Source of the DNA: Sthenelais limicola | Lineage: Eukaryota; Annelida; Polychaeta; Phyllodocida; Sigalionidae | Assembly (NCBI GenBank): GCA_942159475.1 | Contig: OW804094.1 | Coordinates: 56,602,966 to 56,666,965 of the forward strand | Direction of reading: 5' to 3' | Length of the DNA: 64,000 bases | Shown here: piece by piece, positions 1 through 11,800 of the stretch | Layout: the number at the start of each line of letters is the position of its first letter | Numbering within the stretch: position 1 is the first letter of the stretch | Position numbers and translations under genes: made by a program | The notes under the pieces: model-generated | What the model was told of the DNA's origin: nothing | The model's database searches: none | Seen by the model: the letters and a program-made list of their open reading frames with translations, nothing else

Positions 1-171
1 TTATGAAGGTTGTGGGGGCATGGGGGGGGGGGCACAATTCTGGTACACCAGCTGAAGGGGGAGCCACAATTCTGGTGCACCAGCAGAAGGGGGATCGGGA
101 TTTTGGTAAAAAGCACCGCTTGGAAATTGGCCGCACCCCCCCCCCACTGGCATAAATAATGAACGCTCCCT
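1..171. repeat. Right part of a foldback/MITE-like element
   Basis: G-rich start, degenerate internal units built on 'acaattctggt', then a C-tract and an end reading (reverse complement) GGGAGCGTTCATTATTTATG. This layout of a terminal sequence with a GTTCATT core, a homopolymer G/C tract and internal degenerate tandem units also occurs in the complete element at 21370-21666, so I infer a related non-autonomous DNA element. The left end is cut by the window edge. No convincing gene is present here. Confidence 0.45.
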
Positions 172-198
172 TAAAGGAACTAAGGAATCATGTGTCAA

Positions 199-1656
199 CT
201 ACCTTTCGGACGGACTATACAGCTGAAATAGCGTAGAACTTCCTGCTTTGGATCAGTTTGGTAGCGAACTTCATGTGAGCGATATAGGAAGTAAAAATAT
301 AGGAAGTAAAAATTGCTCTGCGACACAAGTCGATCCGAAAAATTCATGACCTTTCACATGAGAGGCGAGGAGCAGAGTGAGTGATAGACTAGCCAAATCA
401 TCAACCCTATATATTTACTATTGAATATAGGGTCGAAAGTAAGCCTCAGTAAAAACGGGGCAGCTCAAAGTTCTCTAGTTTGTCCAGACAAAATACTCAA
501 GCAACACCTGTCATGAATATATGCCCTTAATCAGTAACATTTTGTGGTACTTACAGTACATTCCTGGGAGAGGATGTGCAAAATACACAGAGAACTGCTA
601 GGTTTATTATCTGCATATATCTGTTCCAGAATCTTTTCGATATTGGAACATGGCGCTCCGACTTGTTTATGTCTCATTGCGCATGCTAAAATTATCTAAA
701 TGAGCTAAAAAAATGTTGCAAAACAACACCGCTACAACTGACCTTCCTTAGGTCTATAGGAAACGTTGTAACTCCTTTGAACAAATTAAAAACATGGCGC
801 CGTAATAGGATTTTTCTGGAGGTGCCACTGTAAAAAAGCTTGCTGTAAATGAACTGACTTCCATCCACTAATTCTAAGGTAACGCATAGTGACATAAGAT
901 GTTTTCATTGTCATACTGAGTAGTTACAAACTTCTACAAAACTCTCCACAAACTGCCGAAACTCTAGCTGCCCTGTCCGAGTCAAGTCCAACTCAAAGCC
1001 CTCTCTGTAGAGGGCTAACAAAGCTAGTGATAGACCAGTGATAGTGTGTGCTGCCTCGTCGATCTGGCAAATTCAACATCGACCCACCAGGTAGAGACAC
1101 TGTTTTGGCATTTATACCTATAATGTCCGATACATTACATGACATGTATAGGCTACACTAGCTTAGTGGGCGTTTGCATTGAAAGCTGTATCATTGCCAC
1201 TGTACGGACATATTGGTACACTGCCTTATCAATTCCATAAAAGTATAGGCCTATTTGATAAATAACATTCTACTTTGTACTGTATTGCTTTAATGAAAGG
1301 TCAGAGGAGAAATCATTCTGGTCAAGTTGACTCATTTCTTGGCTAAGAAAAGGAAGAATTATAATAGTTTTGTTACCAGATCTTGAATCCACTATGGGAG
1401 AACAGATATCCAACTCTGGGGGTTTTTTTTTGGTACTGGTCTTTATTCAGGCACGGTTACAGATTTTACAGGTATCATTTTAAGTAATATTGGCTCACGG
1501 TAGAATAACCAGGACTCACCTTGCGGTGATATACCGTCATTGCCTGAGATCGGCTGGCCAGGTGTTGATGGCAATGTTTCAGGAATTAAGCCAGATATTT
1601 TCTAACCTTTCTAAAGGTGGAACTTCACCAAGAGATTTTTTATTACGGCCCATCCG
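199..1656. other. No gene recognised
   Basis: Short open frames only, with no domain or codon signal. It contains one small hairpin repeat (973-1017) that recurs near 5457. The rest is unassigned intergenic or old repeat sequence. Confidence 0.5.
973..1017. repeat. Hairpin repeat, copy 1
   Basis: About 40 bp shared nearly exactly with 5457-5498. Both copies contain the perfect 8-bp stem AGCCCTCT-ctgt-AGAGGGCT. The same AGGGCT/AGCCCT stem theme appears in the 111-bp repeat at 4501 and 5281, suggesting one repeat family. Confidence 0.6.
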
Positions 1657-1756
1657 GTTTTCACCTTACGGCTGATGGTAAACCAATGCCATGGTGCCGG
1701 ATTAGAGAACCGTAGATCTGCCGCAAGGACGAAAACCTTGGTATAGCCCTAGCATT

Positions 1757-1815
1757 AATGCACTTGTCAATTGCAACCCCCCCCACCCCCGGGTAGGTAG
1801 GGGAATGTCCTTGGC
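1757..1815 (+). repeat. C-tract dispersed repeat end, copy 1
   Basis: GCACTTGTCAATTGCAACC followed by a C-run, 'gggtaggtaggggaatgtcc'. The reverse complement of the same block occurs at 6440-6502, so this is the shared end of a dispersed element present in opposite orientations 4.7 kb apart. The following 100 bp (1816-1921) carries further CCCC/GGGG-bounded degenerate units. Confidence 0.55.
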
Positions 1816-2107
1816 CTTTTGGGAAATTTGAGGAAATCCCTGACCCCCCAGGGCAAGAAATTCCTGTAAATCCCCGACCCCCCTGGGGCAAATTTTTTCG
1901 GAGGACACTTTTTTTAGACAAACTAACATAGCAAATATATGAGATGGTTACAAAGAATGATTATATCGTAAATTAATATTGCAAAAATATAAGGGCCATC
2001 ATAAAAAAAAGTCTTGCAAATGGTGTTTTTGGTTGACATAGCTCTGTAGAGCTGGAGAAAAAATATTTTTGAATTTTCATTAATCAGATCTGAATTCTAA
2101 ACATCAT

Positions 2108-2260
2108 CAACACCCATGCATACACATATACACCCGTGCATACATCCATATACCATGCATACATCCATACACCCATGCATTCATTCATACATACATTCAT
2201 TCATACATTCATTCATATATATATGTATTCATTCATATATATATATATTATTATACAACT
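2108..2260 (+). repeat. CATA/CATT tetranucleotide microsatellite
   Basis: Imperfect array of CATA, CATT and CATC units ending in an AT dinucleotide run. The overlapping open frame full of His-Thr-Ile-Tyr-Ser residues is a by-product of the repeat, not a gene. Confidence 0.85.
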
Positions 2261-3289
2261 TTTATTCCGTAACTTATACATATACATTATATAAATCAAA
2301 GAATAGGGCCAGTACTCCCTCTCCGATGGAGATCTACCAGGTAGCCCTTAACAAAAGATGTGAATACATAAAATGTGGATATTCTTTAAAAACAAAGTGT
2401 GTAGAAGAATTAATTATATTCAATGTCCATGTCCTTTTGATATTAAGTAATAGAATGTCACAGTTCTTTTTGCTACTATTCATTGTAATTGCGGTTCACT
2501 GATGAGTCTTCTTTTTGCTGTCTTGAGTGGTGAACTTGGTTCATTTGCGATGTTTTTGGTCCAAGTCCATGGTTTTGATTAAAATAGTCCAGTAATATTT
2601 ATAGTAATATTCTAAATCAATCTCAGATGGGAACCCCGTGGGGGACCATCCAAAAGATTATTCATTGACTATCAATAAGTTCCTAGTCCATTTTGATTAT
2701 TGTCCTATATCATGATGTTCCTTACATTATTTTACCCTACATTGGGTTAATAAGTTGAACCAATATTTTTACATGGTGTAATCTTACATTTGTCTAGTCA
2801 CGCCTATACTAGCATGGTTCTGATAATAAAACGATCGAAGCTTTACCAACCTTCAGCTTTTACGCTGGGGAAGAATATTTTGCCTATACTGGCAAAAGAG
2901 AGAAAATAAAGCAATTTTGATGAACACAGTTGTATATAAAGTTAAGTCTTAACAGTAAAAACAGCCCCAACCATCCCACTTTACATTATACCGTTGTATC
3001 GGCCTTGTTCGTAGAACTTACATGCCTACCTTAACCCACTTCCTATTCCCCCACAATCGACCCACCCACAATTGTCTACTGGTACTCACTTCGACATCCA
3101 ATTATATCAATATACACCTCAGTCACCATATAATATACAACATTCAATTATATCAATATAAACCTCAGTCACAACATAATATGCCCCTGTAAACAAATCA
3201 AGGGTCTCGTTCAGTGACCTTTATACCGGTAATTGTTGTTACTGAAATTGTTATTACCAATGGTTGTCTTCAACCTTCAATACACCCTA
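2261..3289. other. No gene; probable LINE 3' flank
   Basis: A+T-rich, with no supported coding sequence. The part next to 3290 may be the 3' untranslated region of the LINE that ends there. A local near-duplication of 'attatatcaatata..cctcagtcac' occurs at 3100-3177. Confidence 0.4.
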
Positions 3290-4500
3290 CTAAGGCACTT
3301 CACCTTGAGTATTATTCTCACTTTTTAGGTACTTATCGCATTCCTGGGGGTGGGTATTTTTCAACCATGTCCGGAAAGCTTCCCTAGTTTTTATCTGTCT
3401 TACTGGTTGAGATAATTTGTTCCAAAGAATTGGCATTTTATAAATGTATGAATTTTTATACTTTTCGTTATTTGGCTTGGGCACTTTCAATTTTTTGCCG
3501 ACACTTAGACCTCTCAGGTTTATTTTCCTGTCGTCAATGTTTTCCGGCAATAATGATCGTCTAAAAGCGAACTCAAGTATATGGCCTTCTCTCCTGGTAG
3601 AGAGCGAGGGCATATGAGTAGTTTTATGGATATCCCTTGTACTCGAAAGCTTTGGTAACTTCAATGCTATTTTCAGAGCCGAGTTCTGTAAAGTTTGAAG
3701 TCTATCCAGATATTTTTGTGGGGTAGTTTGATAGAACACATCCCCATAACCAATATGGGGTAATATCATAGTTTTGAATATTAATATCAGGGTTTTTGTA
3801 TCGCAAATTCCATATAGTTTTGACAGGGATTTAAGTTTTGCCCTGATGGCATGAATTTTCTTTTCCATGAAAGTTTTGAAATTCAGCTGGCGGTCTATCT
3901 CCACACCCAGGAATTTGTAACATTCAACTTCTTCTAAATCATATTGCCCTATCTTATATTTACTAATACCTAATTTCCCCGGTCTTAACTCTACCGCCAT
4001 TGATTTACACTTCTTAATATTCAGTGAGATCTTATGTGTTTGGCACCATTTGACAACCCTATCCAGATCTTCCTGTAAGCCTGTATTACATGTCGAGTTT
4101 TTAATTCTACTTCCATAAATAACAGTATCGTCCGCAAAATGCTGGATCCTACTATGTTGTATTACCTTATGTAAATCGTTAATATAAATTATAAACAGGA
4201 GAGGCCCCAAAGATGTTCCTTGGGGGACTCCACAGGTAATCTTTTGTACAGATGAAAGATGTCCACCAACGACCACTCGCTGAGACCGATCGGATAAGTA
4301 ATTTCGGAACCATTTAATTTGGTTTTCTTGTAACCCTAAATTTGTTAGTTTATCTAAAAGAATATCATGATTAACAGTATCAAATGCTTTTTTAAAATCT
4401 AAAAATACTAAATCAGTTAAATTTTTACTATTTAAATTTTGATATGTGTAAGAGAAAAGTCGATCGAGTGCGTCGTTGATGGATCCATATGTTGATGGAG
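3290..4500 (-). pseudogene. 5'-truncated LINE reverse transcriptase (CR1/L2-like)
   Basis: Open on the minus strand for about 400 codons without a stop, ending in TAG at 3290-3292. Starting near 4500 it reads through the RT motif LDFKKAFDTVNHD, then GVPQGTSLGPLLF, INDL, FADD, the thumb, and the WNKLS..R..F..WLKN tail typical of the Jockey/CR1/L2 group. This is the C-terminal half of ORF2p, which copies its own RNA at a nicked target. The endonuclease domain and ORF1 are missing: the frame stops being recognisable exactly where the 111-bp repeat starts (4501). The uninterrupted frame suggests a fairly young 5'-truncated insertion. Clade assignment is from motif appearance only. Confidence 0.85.
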
Positions 4501-4611
4501 CTATAGTTGTGTTTCCAGTGTAAAGTCTATGGAGGGCTCTTCATCTCGACATGGGGAGTAGAGATGAATAATTTGTCTAGCCCTCCCCAGCGTTTTGGAC
4601 AGCAGCTACAA
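4501..4611. repeat. 111-bp dispersed repeat, copy 1
   Basis: Base-for-base identical to 5281-5391 (780 bp apart), including the preceding AG. Each copy can fold: GGAGGGCT..CATCTC pairs with GAGATG..AGCCCTCC. This copy abuts the truncated LINE at 4500. Confidence 0.85.
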
Positions 4612-5280
4612 TATGATATATACTCATGTATACCTACAAATCAACTTAGAATCAGCCATGTGTAGGCCCCCTTAAGAGAGTCAACCCCTAACTAGCCCTC
4701 CCTAACCTGCTTAGCTGTCCGAGTCCCATACTTGGCTTGCCACTGGGGCATTCTGAAAATCGGGACATATTTAGTATGAGTGTGTACATGAGTGTACACA
4801 CATTTTACATAAAACAAATGAGTGTGCATTGAACATTACCTTTATATCAATGAGTGTACGCTAGTTAGATTGATCAAAACCAATTATTTCTCTAGTAATC
4901 CAAGAAAATAAGGAGTGAATTAAAGGAAACATTGCTTCGGAGCTAGTGCCGAATATTTTGGCTCAAGTCACGTTGTGGTCACTTCTCCAGGCCCTGTCAG
5001 ACCCTCCTCAATAGGGGGATTGCATGTATCACTGCACAAGTCTGGGAAAGATGAAGTTTTGTGCTTTGGAACCATGTAAAACATATGGATATTAATGTTG
5101 CGATTTTTTAAATATGGAATTTACACTGTATCATAGGTCCCTTAATTCTAATTGAATCAAGAATCAAGTAGGCGGACATGCAAGTCCCCTATATCCCCTT
5201 GGTCCCATCAAGTTAAAGAGACCAGATGTGCACAGCTGGGGGTGTGCACGCAGAAAGTGCGGTTAGGTTCTTGGGAGCAG
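4612..5280. other. Unassigned spacer between two exact repeats
   Basis: No gene seen. It lies between the two 111-bp copies and may be the body of a larger element whose ends they mark. A local repeat of 'gagtgt(g/a)c' occurs at 4778-4860. Confidence 0.35.
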
Positions 5281-5391
5281 CTATAGTTGTGTTTCCAGTG
5301 TAAAGTCTATGGAGGGCTCTTCATCTCGACATGGGGAGTAGAGATGAATAATTTGTCTAGCCCTCCCCAGCGTTTTGGACAGCAGCTACAA
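5281..5391. repeat. 111-bp dispersed repeat, copy 2
   Basis: Identical to 4501-4611. It is followed by the degenerate first unit of the 126-bp satellite; 'ggacagca(g/a)ctac' is shared between the repeat and the satellite, so the two may have a common origin. Confidence 0.85.
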
Positions 5392-5935
5392 AGGCATACT
5401 GTATACAAACTGCAACCACTATCTATACATGTGTGGACAGCAACTACCTCCTGACTCCCGAGTCAAGTCCAACTCAAAGCCCTCTCTGTAGAGGGCTATG
5501 TTTCATGAGTGCCATGTCTGAAGATGACTTGCTGAACTATATGGGAAACTCCACTAAGTGTCATGTTTGAACTCTACAGGCTGCAACCACCCTCTATATA
5601 GTGTTTCAATTGTGTCAGGCTTGAACATGACATGCTGAACATGATGGGGGACTAATTCATGTGGGGTACCCCACTTCCATGACTCCAGCCCACACAGTGT
5701 TTTGGACAGCACCTGCCCCCTATATAGTGTTTCAACAGTGTCATCCCTGGACCCGACTTGCTGAACATGATGTGGGACTATTCAAGTGGGGTACCCCAAT
5801 TCCAGTGACTGTCATGTTTGAACTATACAGGCTGCAACCACCCTCTATATAGTGTTGCAATAGTGTAAGGCTTGAACATGATGTGCTTAACATGATGGGG
5901 TACTCTAATTTGAGTGTACCCTATACTAGAAATGT
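5392..5935 (+). repeat. ~126-bp tandem satellite, about four units
   Basis: Successive units place 'tatatagtgt' at 5595, 5721 and 5846, periods of 126 and 125. Each unit carries 'gctgaacatgatg' and a 'gtggggtaccccac'-type palindrome. The first units (5400-5550) are diverged and include the second copy of the hairpin repeat (5457-5498). Confidence 0.75.
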
Positions 5936-5949
5936 CAAGATCCTTTAGT

Positions 5950-6060
5950 GTTGGAGGTAGGGTTAGGGTAGGGGGTCCCAGGGGGTGGGGGGAGGGCTCA
6001 TGGGAGGGGGTTGTTGAGGGGGTTAGGGTAAGGGGTGATGGAGGAGGGGATATGTCACAA
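5950..6060 (+). repeat. G-rich tract with TTAGGG-like motifs
   Basis: Dense runs of 3-6 G with 'gttaggg' at three places. It resembles a short interstitial telomere-like or G-quadruplex-forming tract at the edge of the satellite. The open frames over it are compositional artefacts. Confidence 0.5.
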
Positions 6061-6349
6061 GTCTCCCGTAGGTATATGCGTGCCCCCACACCCCTAGGAG
6101 TTTGTTTTTTTATCAATGGAGTCTATCTAGGCTCTCTTTTGGTGATAGGAAGCCTACTGCCCCCACCCTCTGCCCTATCAATTTCACATTTTTAAACATT
6201 GGGAGTGCTGAAATCGGCTCTGTTTTGAAATTGGCCCATGTCAATTCATGTGTGGGTCTCCCTTTAGCCAGTGCATCTTACCATCTGATATGTTTCATGC
6301 AATGCTATTCCTCTCTTGTAAACCAAGTATAAAGGTATAAAATGCGTAT

Positions 6350-6502
6350 TGGCGGACATTCCCCTACCCGTCCACTTTATATTGCTGTAAACTAAGGGAA
6401 ATCTCCCCCTGGGTGGGGGAATATTTTCTCAGACATTCCCCTACCATTCCCCTACCTACCTGGGGGTGGGGGGTGGGGGGGTTGCAATTGACAAGTGCAT
6501 AA
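6350..6502 (-). repeat. C/G-tract dispersed repeat end, copy 2
   Basis: Contains 'acattcccctacc' twice, then a G-run and the end GGTTGCAATTGACAAGTGC, which is the reverse complement of 1757-1815. Confidence 0.55.
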
Positions 6503-6606
6503 CAACATACTGATTCTACCGATACTTTCACTGAAACAACACAAAAGATATCCACAAGGCTTGATATATGTAGTCAAATCAGAGAAAGTGGATAAAAAAA
6601 GATGAC

Positions 6607-6949
6607 ATGCAACGCAAGTTGGATGAGATTATGATGGGTGTTCCGAGTGACATTGAATATAATATTTCTAGGATGGCCCGAGGCAAAACACCACCTATTT
6701 TGCTGAAGTTTAATTATATGAATGGAGGGGAAATGGTCTCTGCAAGAATAGAGAATCACATTGAAGAACAAGAAAGACACGAGCAAAAGCCTATGGTTCA
6801 AAAGGAACTTGAGAAGGAACAATGGGAGATGTGTAATAAAGGATCACCAGAACACTATTCTGAACAGGAGGACGCATAAGGTTTATGAACCCAAACTTTT
6901 GCCCAATGAGATATCGCTGTTTACTATCCAAGAGGGAAAATTATTGTGA
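6607..6949 (+). pseudogene. Possible LINE ORF1-like fragment, frame-broken
   Basis: A 90-codon frame (6607-6879) with charged residues and the string RMARGKTPPILLKF, which resembles the R.GK..PI.VKF core of LINE ORF1 RNA-binding domains. A basic-rich second frame (6761-6949) continues it after an apparent frameshift. No other support. It could equally be a chance frame, so confidence is low. Confidence 0.25.
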
Positions 6950-7030
6950 GTGGGGAGGTAATTGGCAGAAAGGGGACTAGATAGGGTGAACCAGGAATTT
7001 TTATATGCGAATGATTATCCCTCTTTTAAT

Positions 7031-7663
7031 TGGGGTGTATTATTTAATAATATAGTTATAAATTGGAACAGCAGAGCGCTATACCTTCAATGCCTGCACG
7101 ACCTCAGTGTCGCCACCTGGTGGAAGAAGGCTTCACGAACTATATATACTTCTTCGTTCCACGATCGGGACAGAGACTATTCAGGCAGCAGAGAGCTAGC
7201 AGTGCGTGAGAAACGAACATTGACTGGAATTTGATTTTTTTTCGGTCGACAAAAAATGGCTGAATAAAAGGATATATTTATTCGGCCCTGCTCGAAGATA
7301 GAGTGCCAACTCACCCTTGTGTTTGTTCAGTAGTTTATGGGGTGTATTATTTAATAATATAGTTATAAATTGGAACAGCAGAGCGCTATACCTTCAATGC
7401 CTGCACGACCTCAGTGTCGCCACCTGGTGGAAGAAGGCTTCACGAACTATATATACTTCTTCGTTCCACGATCGGGACAGAGACTATTCAGGCAGCAGAG
7501 AGCAGTGAGAAACGAACATTGACTGGAATTTGATTTTTTTTTTCTTTTTTTCTTAGGGGCATATTCACTGACTGGAATAAATATGAATAAAAGGATATAT
7601 TTATTCGGCCCTGCTCGAAGATAGAGTGCCAACTCACCCTTGTGTTTGTTCAGTAGTTTATGG
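7031..7663 (+). repeat. A-B-A-B direct-repeat structure (possible split-direct-repeat relic)
   Basis: Block A occurs at 7031-7243 and 7338-7538; block B at 7262-7340 and 7585-7663. B1 runs straight into A2 with a 3-bp overlap, and the spacers between A and B differ. A carries a GAACTATATAT TATA-like stretch and ends in a T-run. B contains 'tttattcggccctgctc', which loosely resembles the B repeat of the Ngaro element at 58.9 kb. The order matches a split-direct-repeat element (A1-ORFs-B1-A2-B2) with its ORFs lost. A plain tandem duplication is the alternative. Confidence 0.6.
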
Positions 7664-7840
7664 ATAATTTGAGGTTTTGAAATATTTGAGGTTGGTATGT
7701 AGTATGTGTATAACCTGATGCTGCATGCATTCAAATGTGTATTGAAATTTCGTCTATAGATTGTTTATCAAATGTCAATGAAAATGGACTGGAGTATATC
7801 GCCAATATACTGAATAATCTGTTTTTAACATTTGATTTCC

Positions 7841-7844
7841 TTAA
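7841..7844. mobile_element. Candidate 5' TTAA end of piggyBac element
   Basis: TTAACTCATT lies 390 bp before the transposase ATG. The inverted sequence AATGAGTTAA ends at 17021. piggyBac elements insert at TTAA and duplicate it. The shared terminus is only ~10 bp, so this pairing is an inference. Confidence 0.35.
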
Positions 7845-7860
7845 CTCATTGGCCCCTCAT

Positions 7861-7985
7861 AATGCTTTCAGGCACTCCCGTGTAAAGTACGAATAATGCC
7901 TCCAGGCACTCCTGTGTAAAAGACAGATAATGCGTTCAAGCACTCCCGTGGAAAAAACGGATAATGCCTCCAGGCATTATGACCA
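7861..7985 (+). repeat. 34-bp subterminal tandem repeat, ~3.5 units
   Basis: Units start at 7861, 7895, 7929 and 7963 with consensus AATGCYTYCAGGCACTCC followed by 'gtgtaaa'. The last partial unit forms a perfect 9-bp inverted repeat ATAATGCCT-CC-AGGCATTAT. It is just inside the candidate 5' TTAA end, where piggyBac-type elements often carry subterminal repeats. Confidence 0.7.
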
Positions 7986-8234
7986 CGTGACTTGAGAAAA
8001 ACCTCCGTATTTTTTTTAATAAATTGTATATTTGAATCTTTTTTGCAGGGAGATATAGTATTCCACTTATGCTTTAATAAAAAAAGGGTTTTAAATAAAA
8101 AAAACTCATATTTCCATGGTAACCTAAGCAACTAAACGTCATTGGGTCCTGCACGTGGCGCGAAAAAACGTTGAGGTTTCGTGCAGACGACATCAGGCAT
8201 CCTGATTGCACTCGGCGCCTGTTACTGGGGGAAA

Positions 8235-8803
8235 ATGGCCAGTAATTATGATCCTTTCGAGGACAATTCCTCTGAATCAGGAGATGAGTTGGAGGGGACG
8301 ACTTGCCGAACAGATCGTGATATAAATTTAGAATTTGAGGATGCTCACTCATCAGATGAAGACTGGGACGATGAGCCGCTAACGTACAAGGACAACGAAG
8401 GAAAGATGTGGATACGTCAGTCATCTAGGCAGCAAAAAAAGGACGGAGAGATGGAGGAATTTGACGATTCAGATACGGGTATAAACAAGGAACAGGTAGA
8501 CACAACCATCACAAAATCCATCTTGGACTTTTTTTATATTTTACTGCCTCTTACCTTCCTTAACGCCTTGGTGGATTCAACCAACAAATATGCTGACGAC
8601 GGTCGGAAGGCTAACCCTCAAAAACACAAGAGCTCTTGGACACCAGTCACAGTGTCATCACTTCGGCAGTATTTGGGACTCACCATGTTGATGGGAATTA
8701 TCAAGAAGCCCAAGATTTCTGACTACTGGTCTACCAACGATCTTATTTCAACCCCCTTTTTCTCCAAGATCATGACAAGGGACCGCTACATGTCCATTAA
8801 AAG
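8235..8803 (+). CDS. piggyBac transposase exon 1
   Basis: Encodes the acidic N-terminal region and the start of the core (SSLRQYLGLTMLMGIIKKP). Ends AAG|GTAAGA, leaving two bases that complete an Arg codon with exon 2. Confidence 0.9.
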
Positions 8804-11800
8804 GTAAGAGAAATTATATTTTGTGGGAGTTTCCGGGAGAGAGAAGGAGGGGAAACGTCAACACAATCTAGGCATAAAGATAACCAAAATTATTCATTTC
8901 ACTAAAGGTTGAAGAATAATAATTGAAATGATATTTAGTAGTGATTTTAGCAACAGCAACAATATCTGGCTTCTTTTTAAAATTTGTACCAAACAGGGGC
9001 TGGAAAATGTCTGCTATACGTGACCCACGTCACACCCATGTCACATTTAGAAACAAGTACAGGTTTCCCGCGCTCAGTGTAATCTATTTATTGCGGCAGC
9101 CCTGATCAGAGGTCTATCCTTTACATTGTGCATTATAAACATGGATATATCTAATACCTAGGTCGAATAACTACCTTTGGGTTCCTCATGTGTATTTTAA
9201 AGACTGTTTATAACTTGAGTTTATCAGTGAAAGGTCACTAAAAACTGAACTATAGTTAGTCATTAACAACAGTTATTGTGATGTTAGTAAGCCGCAGAAA
9301 CCATGAAGTAACAGTTAGATTCCTGGTGCCAAAAATAATGAAGAATTAGGTATAGGTATAGAAACGTATAGGTTTCCTGAAAGAGAAATTTGTTTTCTTT
9401 GCAATGAAATAGAAATAAAAGGAATGACATGATTTGTACTGATGTGGCGAACAATGGAATGAAGTAATCTATAATTTTAGCAAATATATATCCCCAGAAA
9501 ATGTAACCCATACATATATATTATGTGGTCAATTCCAGAAATGTAATTGTAATTTAAACGTTTTTGTGTGTGTATAATATCTTAGTCAATCTGATCGTAT
9601 AAACCTACAAATGGTATGTATGGGTTCCTTAGGACATGCCCCTATCCCTATATCATTGTACCTGAATGCATTGAACAATGCTTATATCTTGGTGACTATT
9701 TGAGATATTAACAAAATTTTAAAAAAACATTGAATATCCCAATATGTCTATATATCAGTACAGTTTTATCAGCATAATTATACCTATTTTCCTCATGTAT
9801 TGTCCTCATTTTGATGAAGGTAATATAAATTTTATGTCAGTCCACAGTCTAATGATGGTTCAATCTATCTCTTGATCTAGGTACTTCAATTTCCCCCAGC
9901 GATACGATGCATCAGGTCAGTCCACACCGGCCCAGGAGAAGATGAACTGGCTCTTCTGCCAGTTCAACAAGTTGGCAAAATCTATTTACAACCCCCATAG
10001 AGAGCTATCCATTGATGAGTCCATGGTACCCTACAAGGGCAGAAGTGGAGCCCTCGTTTACATGGCCGGAAAACCGCATAAATGGGGATTAAAAGTTTGG
10101 ATCCTTGCTGAATCGGTAACTGGTGAGTTGGATTTAAGCTTAGCTCTAATATTAACTCTAATATTTCCCTACACATAGTGTTAGCTAATTAATGGATAAC
10201 GAATGGGTAGTTGAGGTCACCATGGATTATTGTTTACAAGAGAACGGAGACAATATGAGTTCCAACATTTGTGAGAAAAAAAGAATCAGGTTGCAGTTCG
10301 AATTGCATTTCTAGGTGAACTATTTGTGATTTTATAGTCTAAAAATAATCCTTTACTTGTCCTCTCTCTGCCCCTCAACAGTTCAACACTCAGTAATTAC
10401 TTAATTAACGTTCGGCTTCATATGTTCACCATCAGCTTGGTGTTTCAACAGGTTGACTCAGACCTTACCTATTTCTCTGGTACATATCTTAACAGATAAC
10501 AGATCATGTCCGCCCTAGATCCGTTTGAAAGGTATTTTAAAGAGCTAAAAGAAGGTATTTTCACAATTCTTCTACCTTTACTTCCCACGCATTAATAGGC
10601 AAAACTCTAAACGTCATATTATTAGCGAACTTTCAACATTCGCTAGGTTTTTTCACTGGGTCGACACAGACCATACTCATTTCTCAGGCACATAACCTCA
10701 TATAAAACTTAATTGATCTTGTCCGCCCTGATACCATTTTAAAGGCAACTAATAGAGCTTCTAGAGAATGTTTTCTTCTTTTCTGTAACTTTATTTGCCG
10801 GCAAGCAAATAGGCAAGAAACACCAGCCATAATCTTGTTTGCACCATACCCTTTCACAAGGTATAAAATCTTTCCCCTGTTAGCGTTAATTGCAGCGTAT
10901 AATTTCCGATAAAATTCTGTCGAATATCATGACATTTCCAAATGTTACTTGATATGTCAGGCAAAATAATAGAAACAGAATTACTTTTCCTGTCTATTCT
11001 TCCTTTTTTCAGGAGTTAAGAATCTATTCTATTGGTCTATGATGGTTTTTTTTTATTCAATTCTTATGTTTTTTACAGCTGTATATATTAAGAATCACCC
11101 TACAGACATACCACACTCAACCATCAACTATTCGTCACAGATATCCAAAACTATATATTAAGAAAATGCTCATGAATCGTAGAATTCACTTTTAATTTTA
11201 AAAAACATTGACTCTATTCGTATTACAACTTGTAATTCAAGGTAATCTTATATAATAATATTTGATAATGTATTCCATATAATTATGTCATATTATGTCA
11301 TAGTATATCAATTATGATACTAGCGTTATAGGCTGCTAAATTTCATGTAAAATATGAGATGAGATGAGATTAGATCACTTAAGAATTTTGATCCAATGGC
11401 ATGGCAGACGTAGAGCTGTGGCATAGTCATGCAATAGTGTATTTACCCATTAGGAACAACAGTATTCATATTCTTGTGTCAAATCTATAATAATATCCCA
11501 TGAATCATTTCACTCGAAATCTTAAAAATAGATATGTTATTTCATTTTTAGGTTATGTACTGCAGGCTGTACCATTTTATGGACGCCTAGAGAGAGCCAA
11601 ATCAAGGATTTACGAAGACGTTTGCCTCCGGCTCCTGAGACAAGCTGGAGTCCTGGGGAAGTACCATCATGTCTACATGGATAATTATTTCAGTTCTGTT
11701 AAAATGTTCAAAGATTTGGCTGGTAAATTTGGCACCTACTGCTGTGGGACATTGAGAAAAAATCGAAAAGGCCTCCCTGCTTATCTTATGGTAAAAAAAC

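Noticed and set aside
2116..2502. 128-codon open frame rich in His/Thr/Ile/Tyr/Ser
   Set aside because: Translation of a CATA/CATT microsatellite; no domain.
7861..7985. CRISPR-like array
   Set aside because: Units are contiguous tandem repeats without unique spacers, in a eukaryotic genome.
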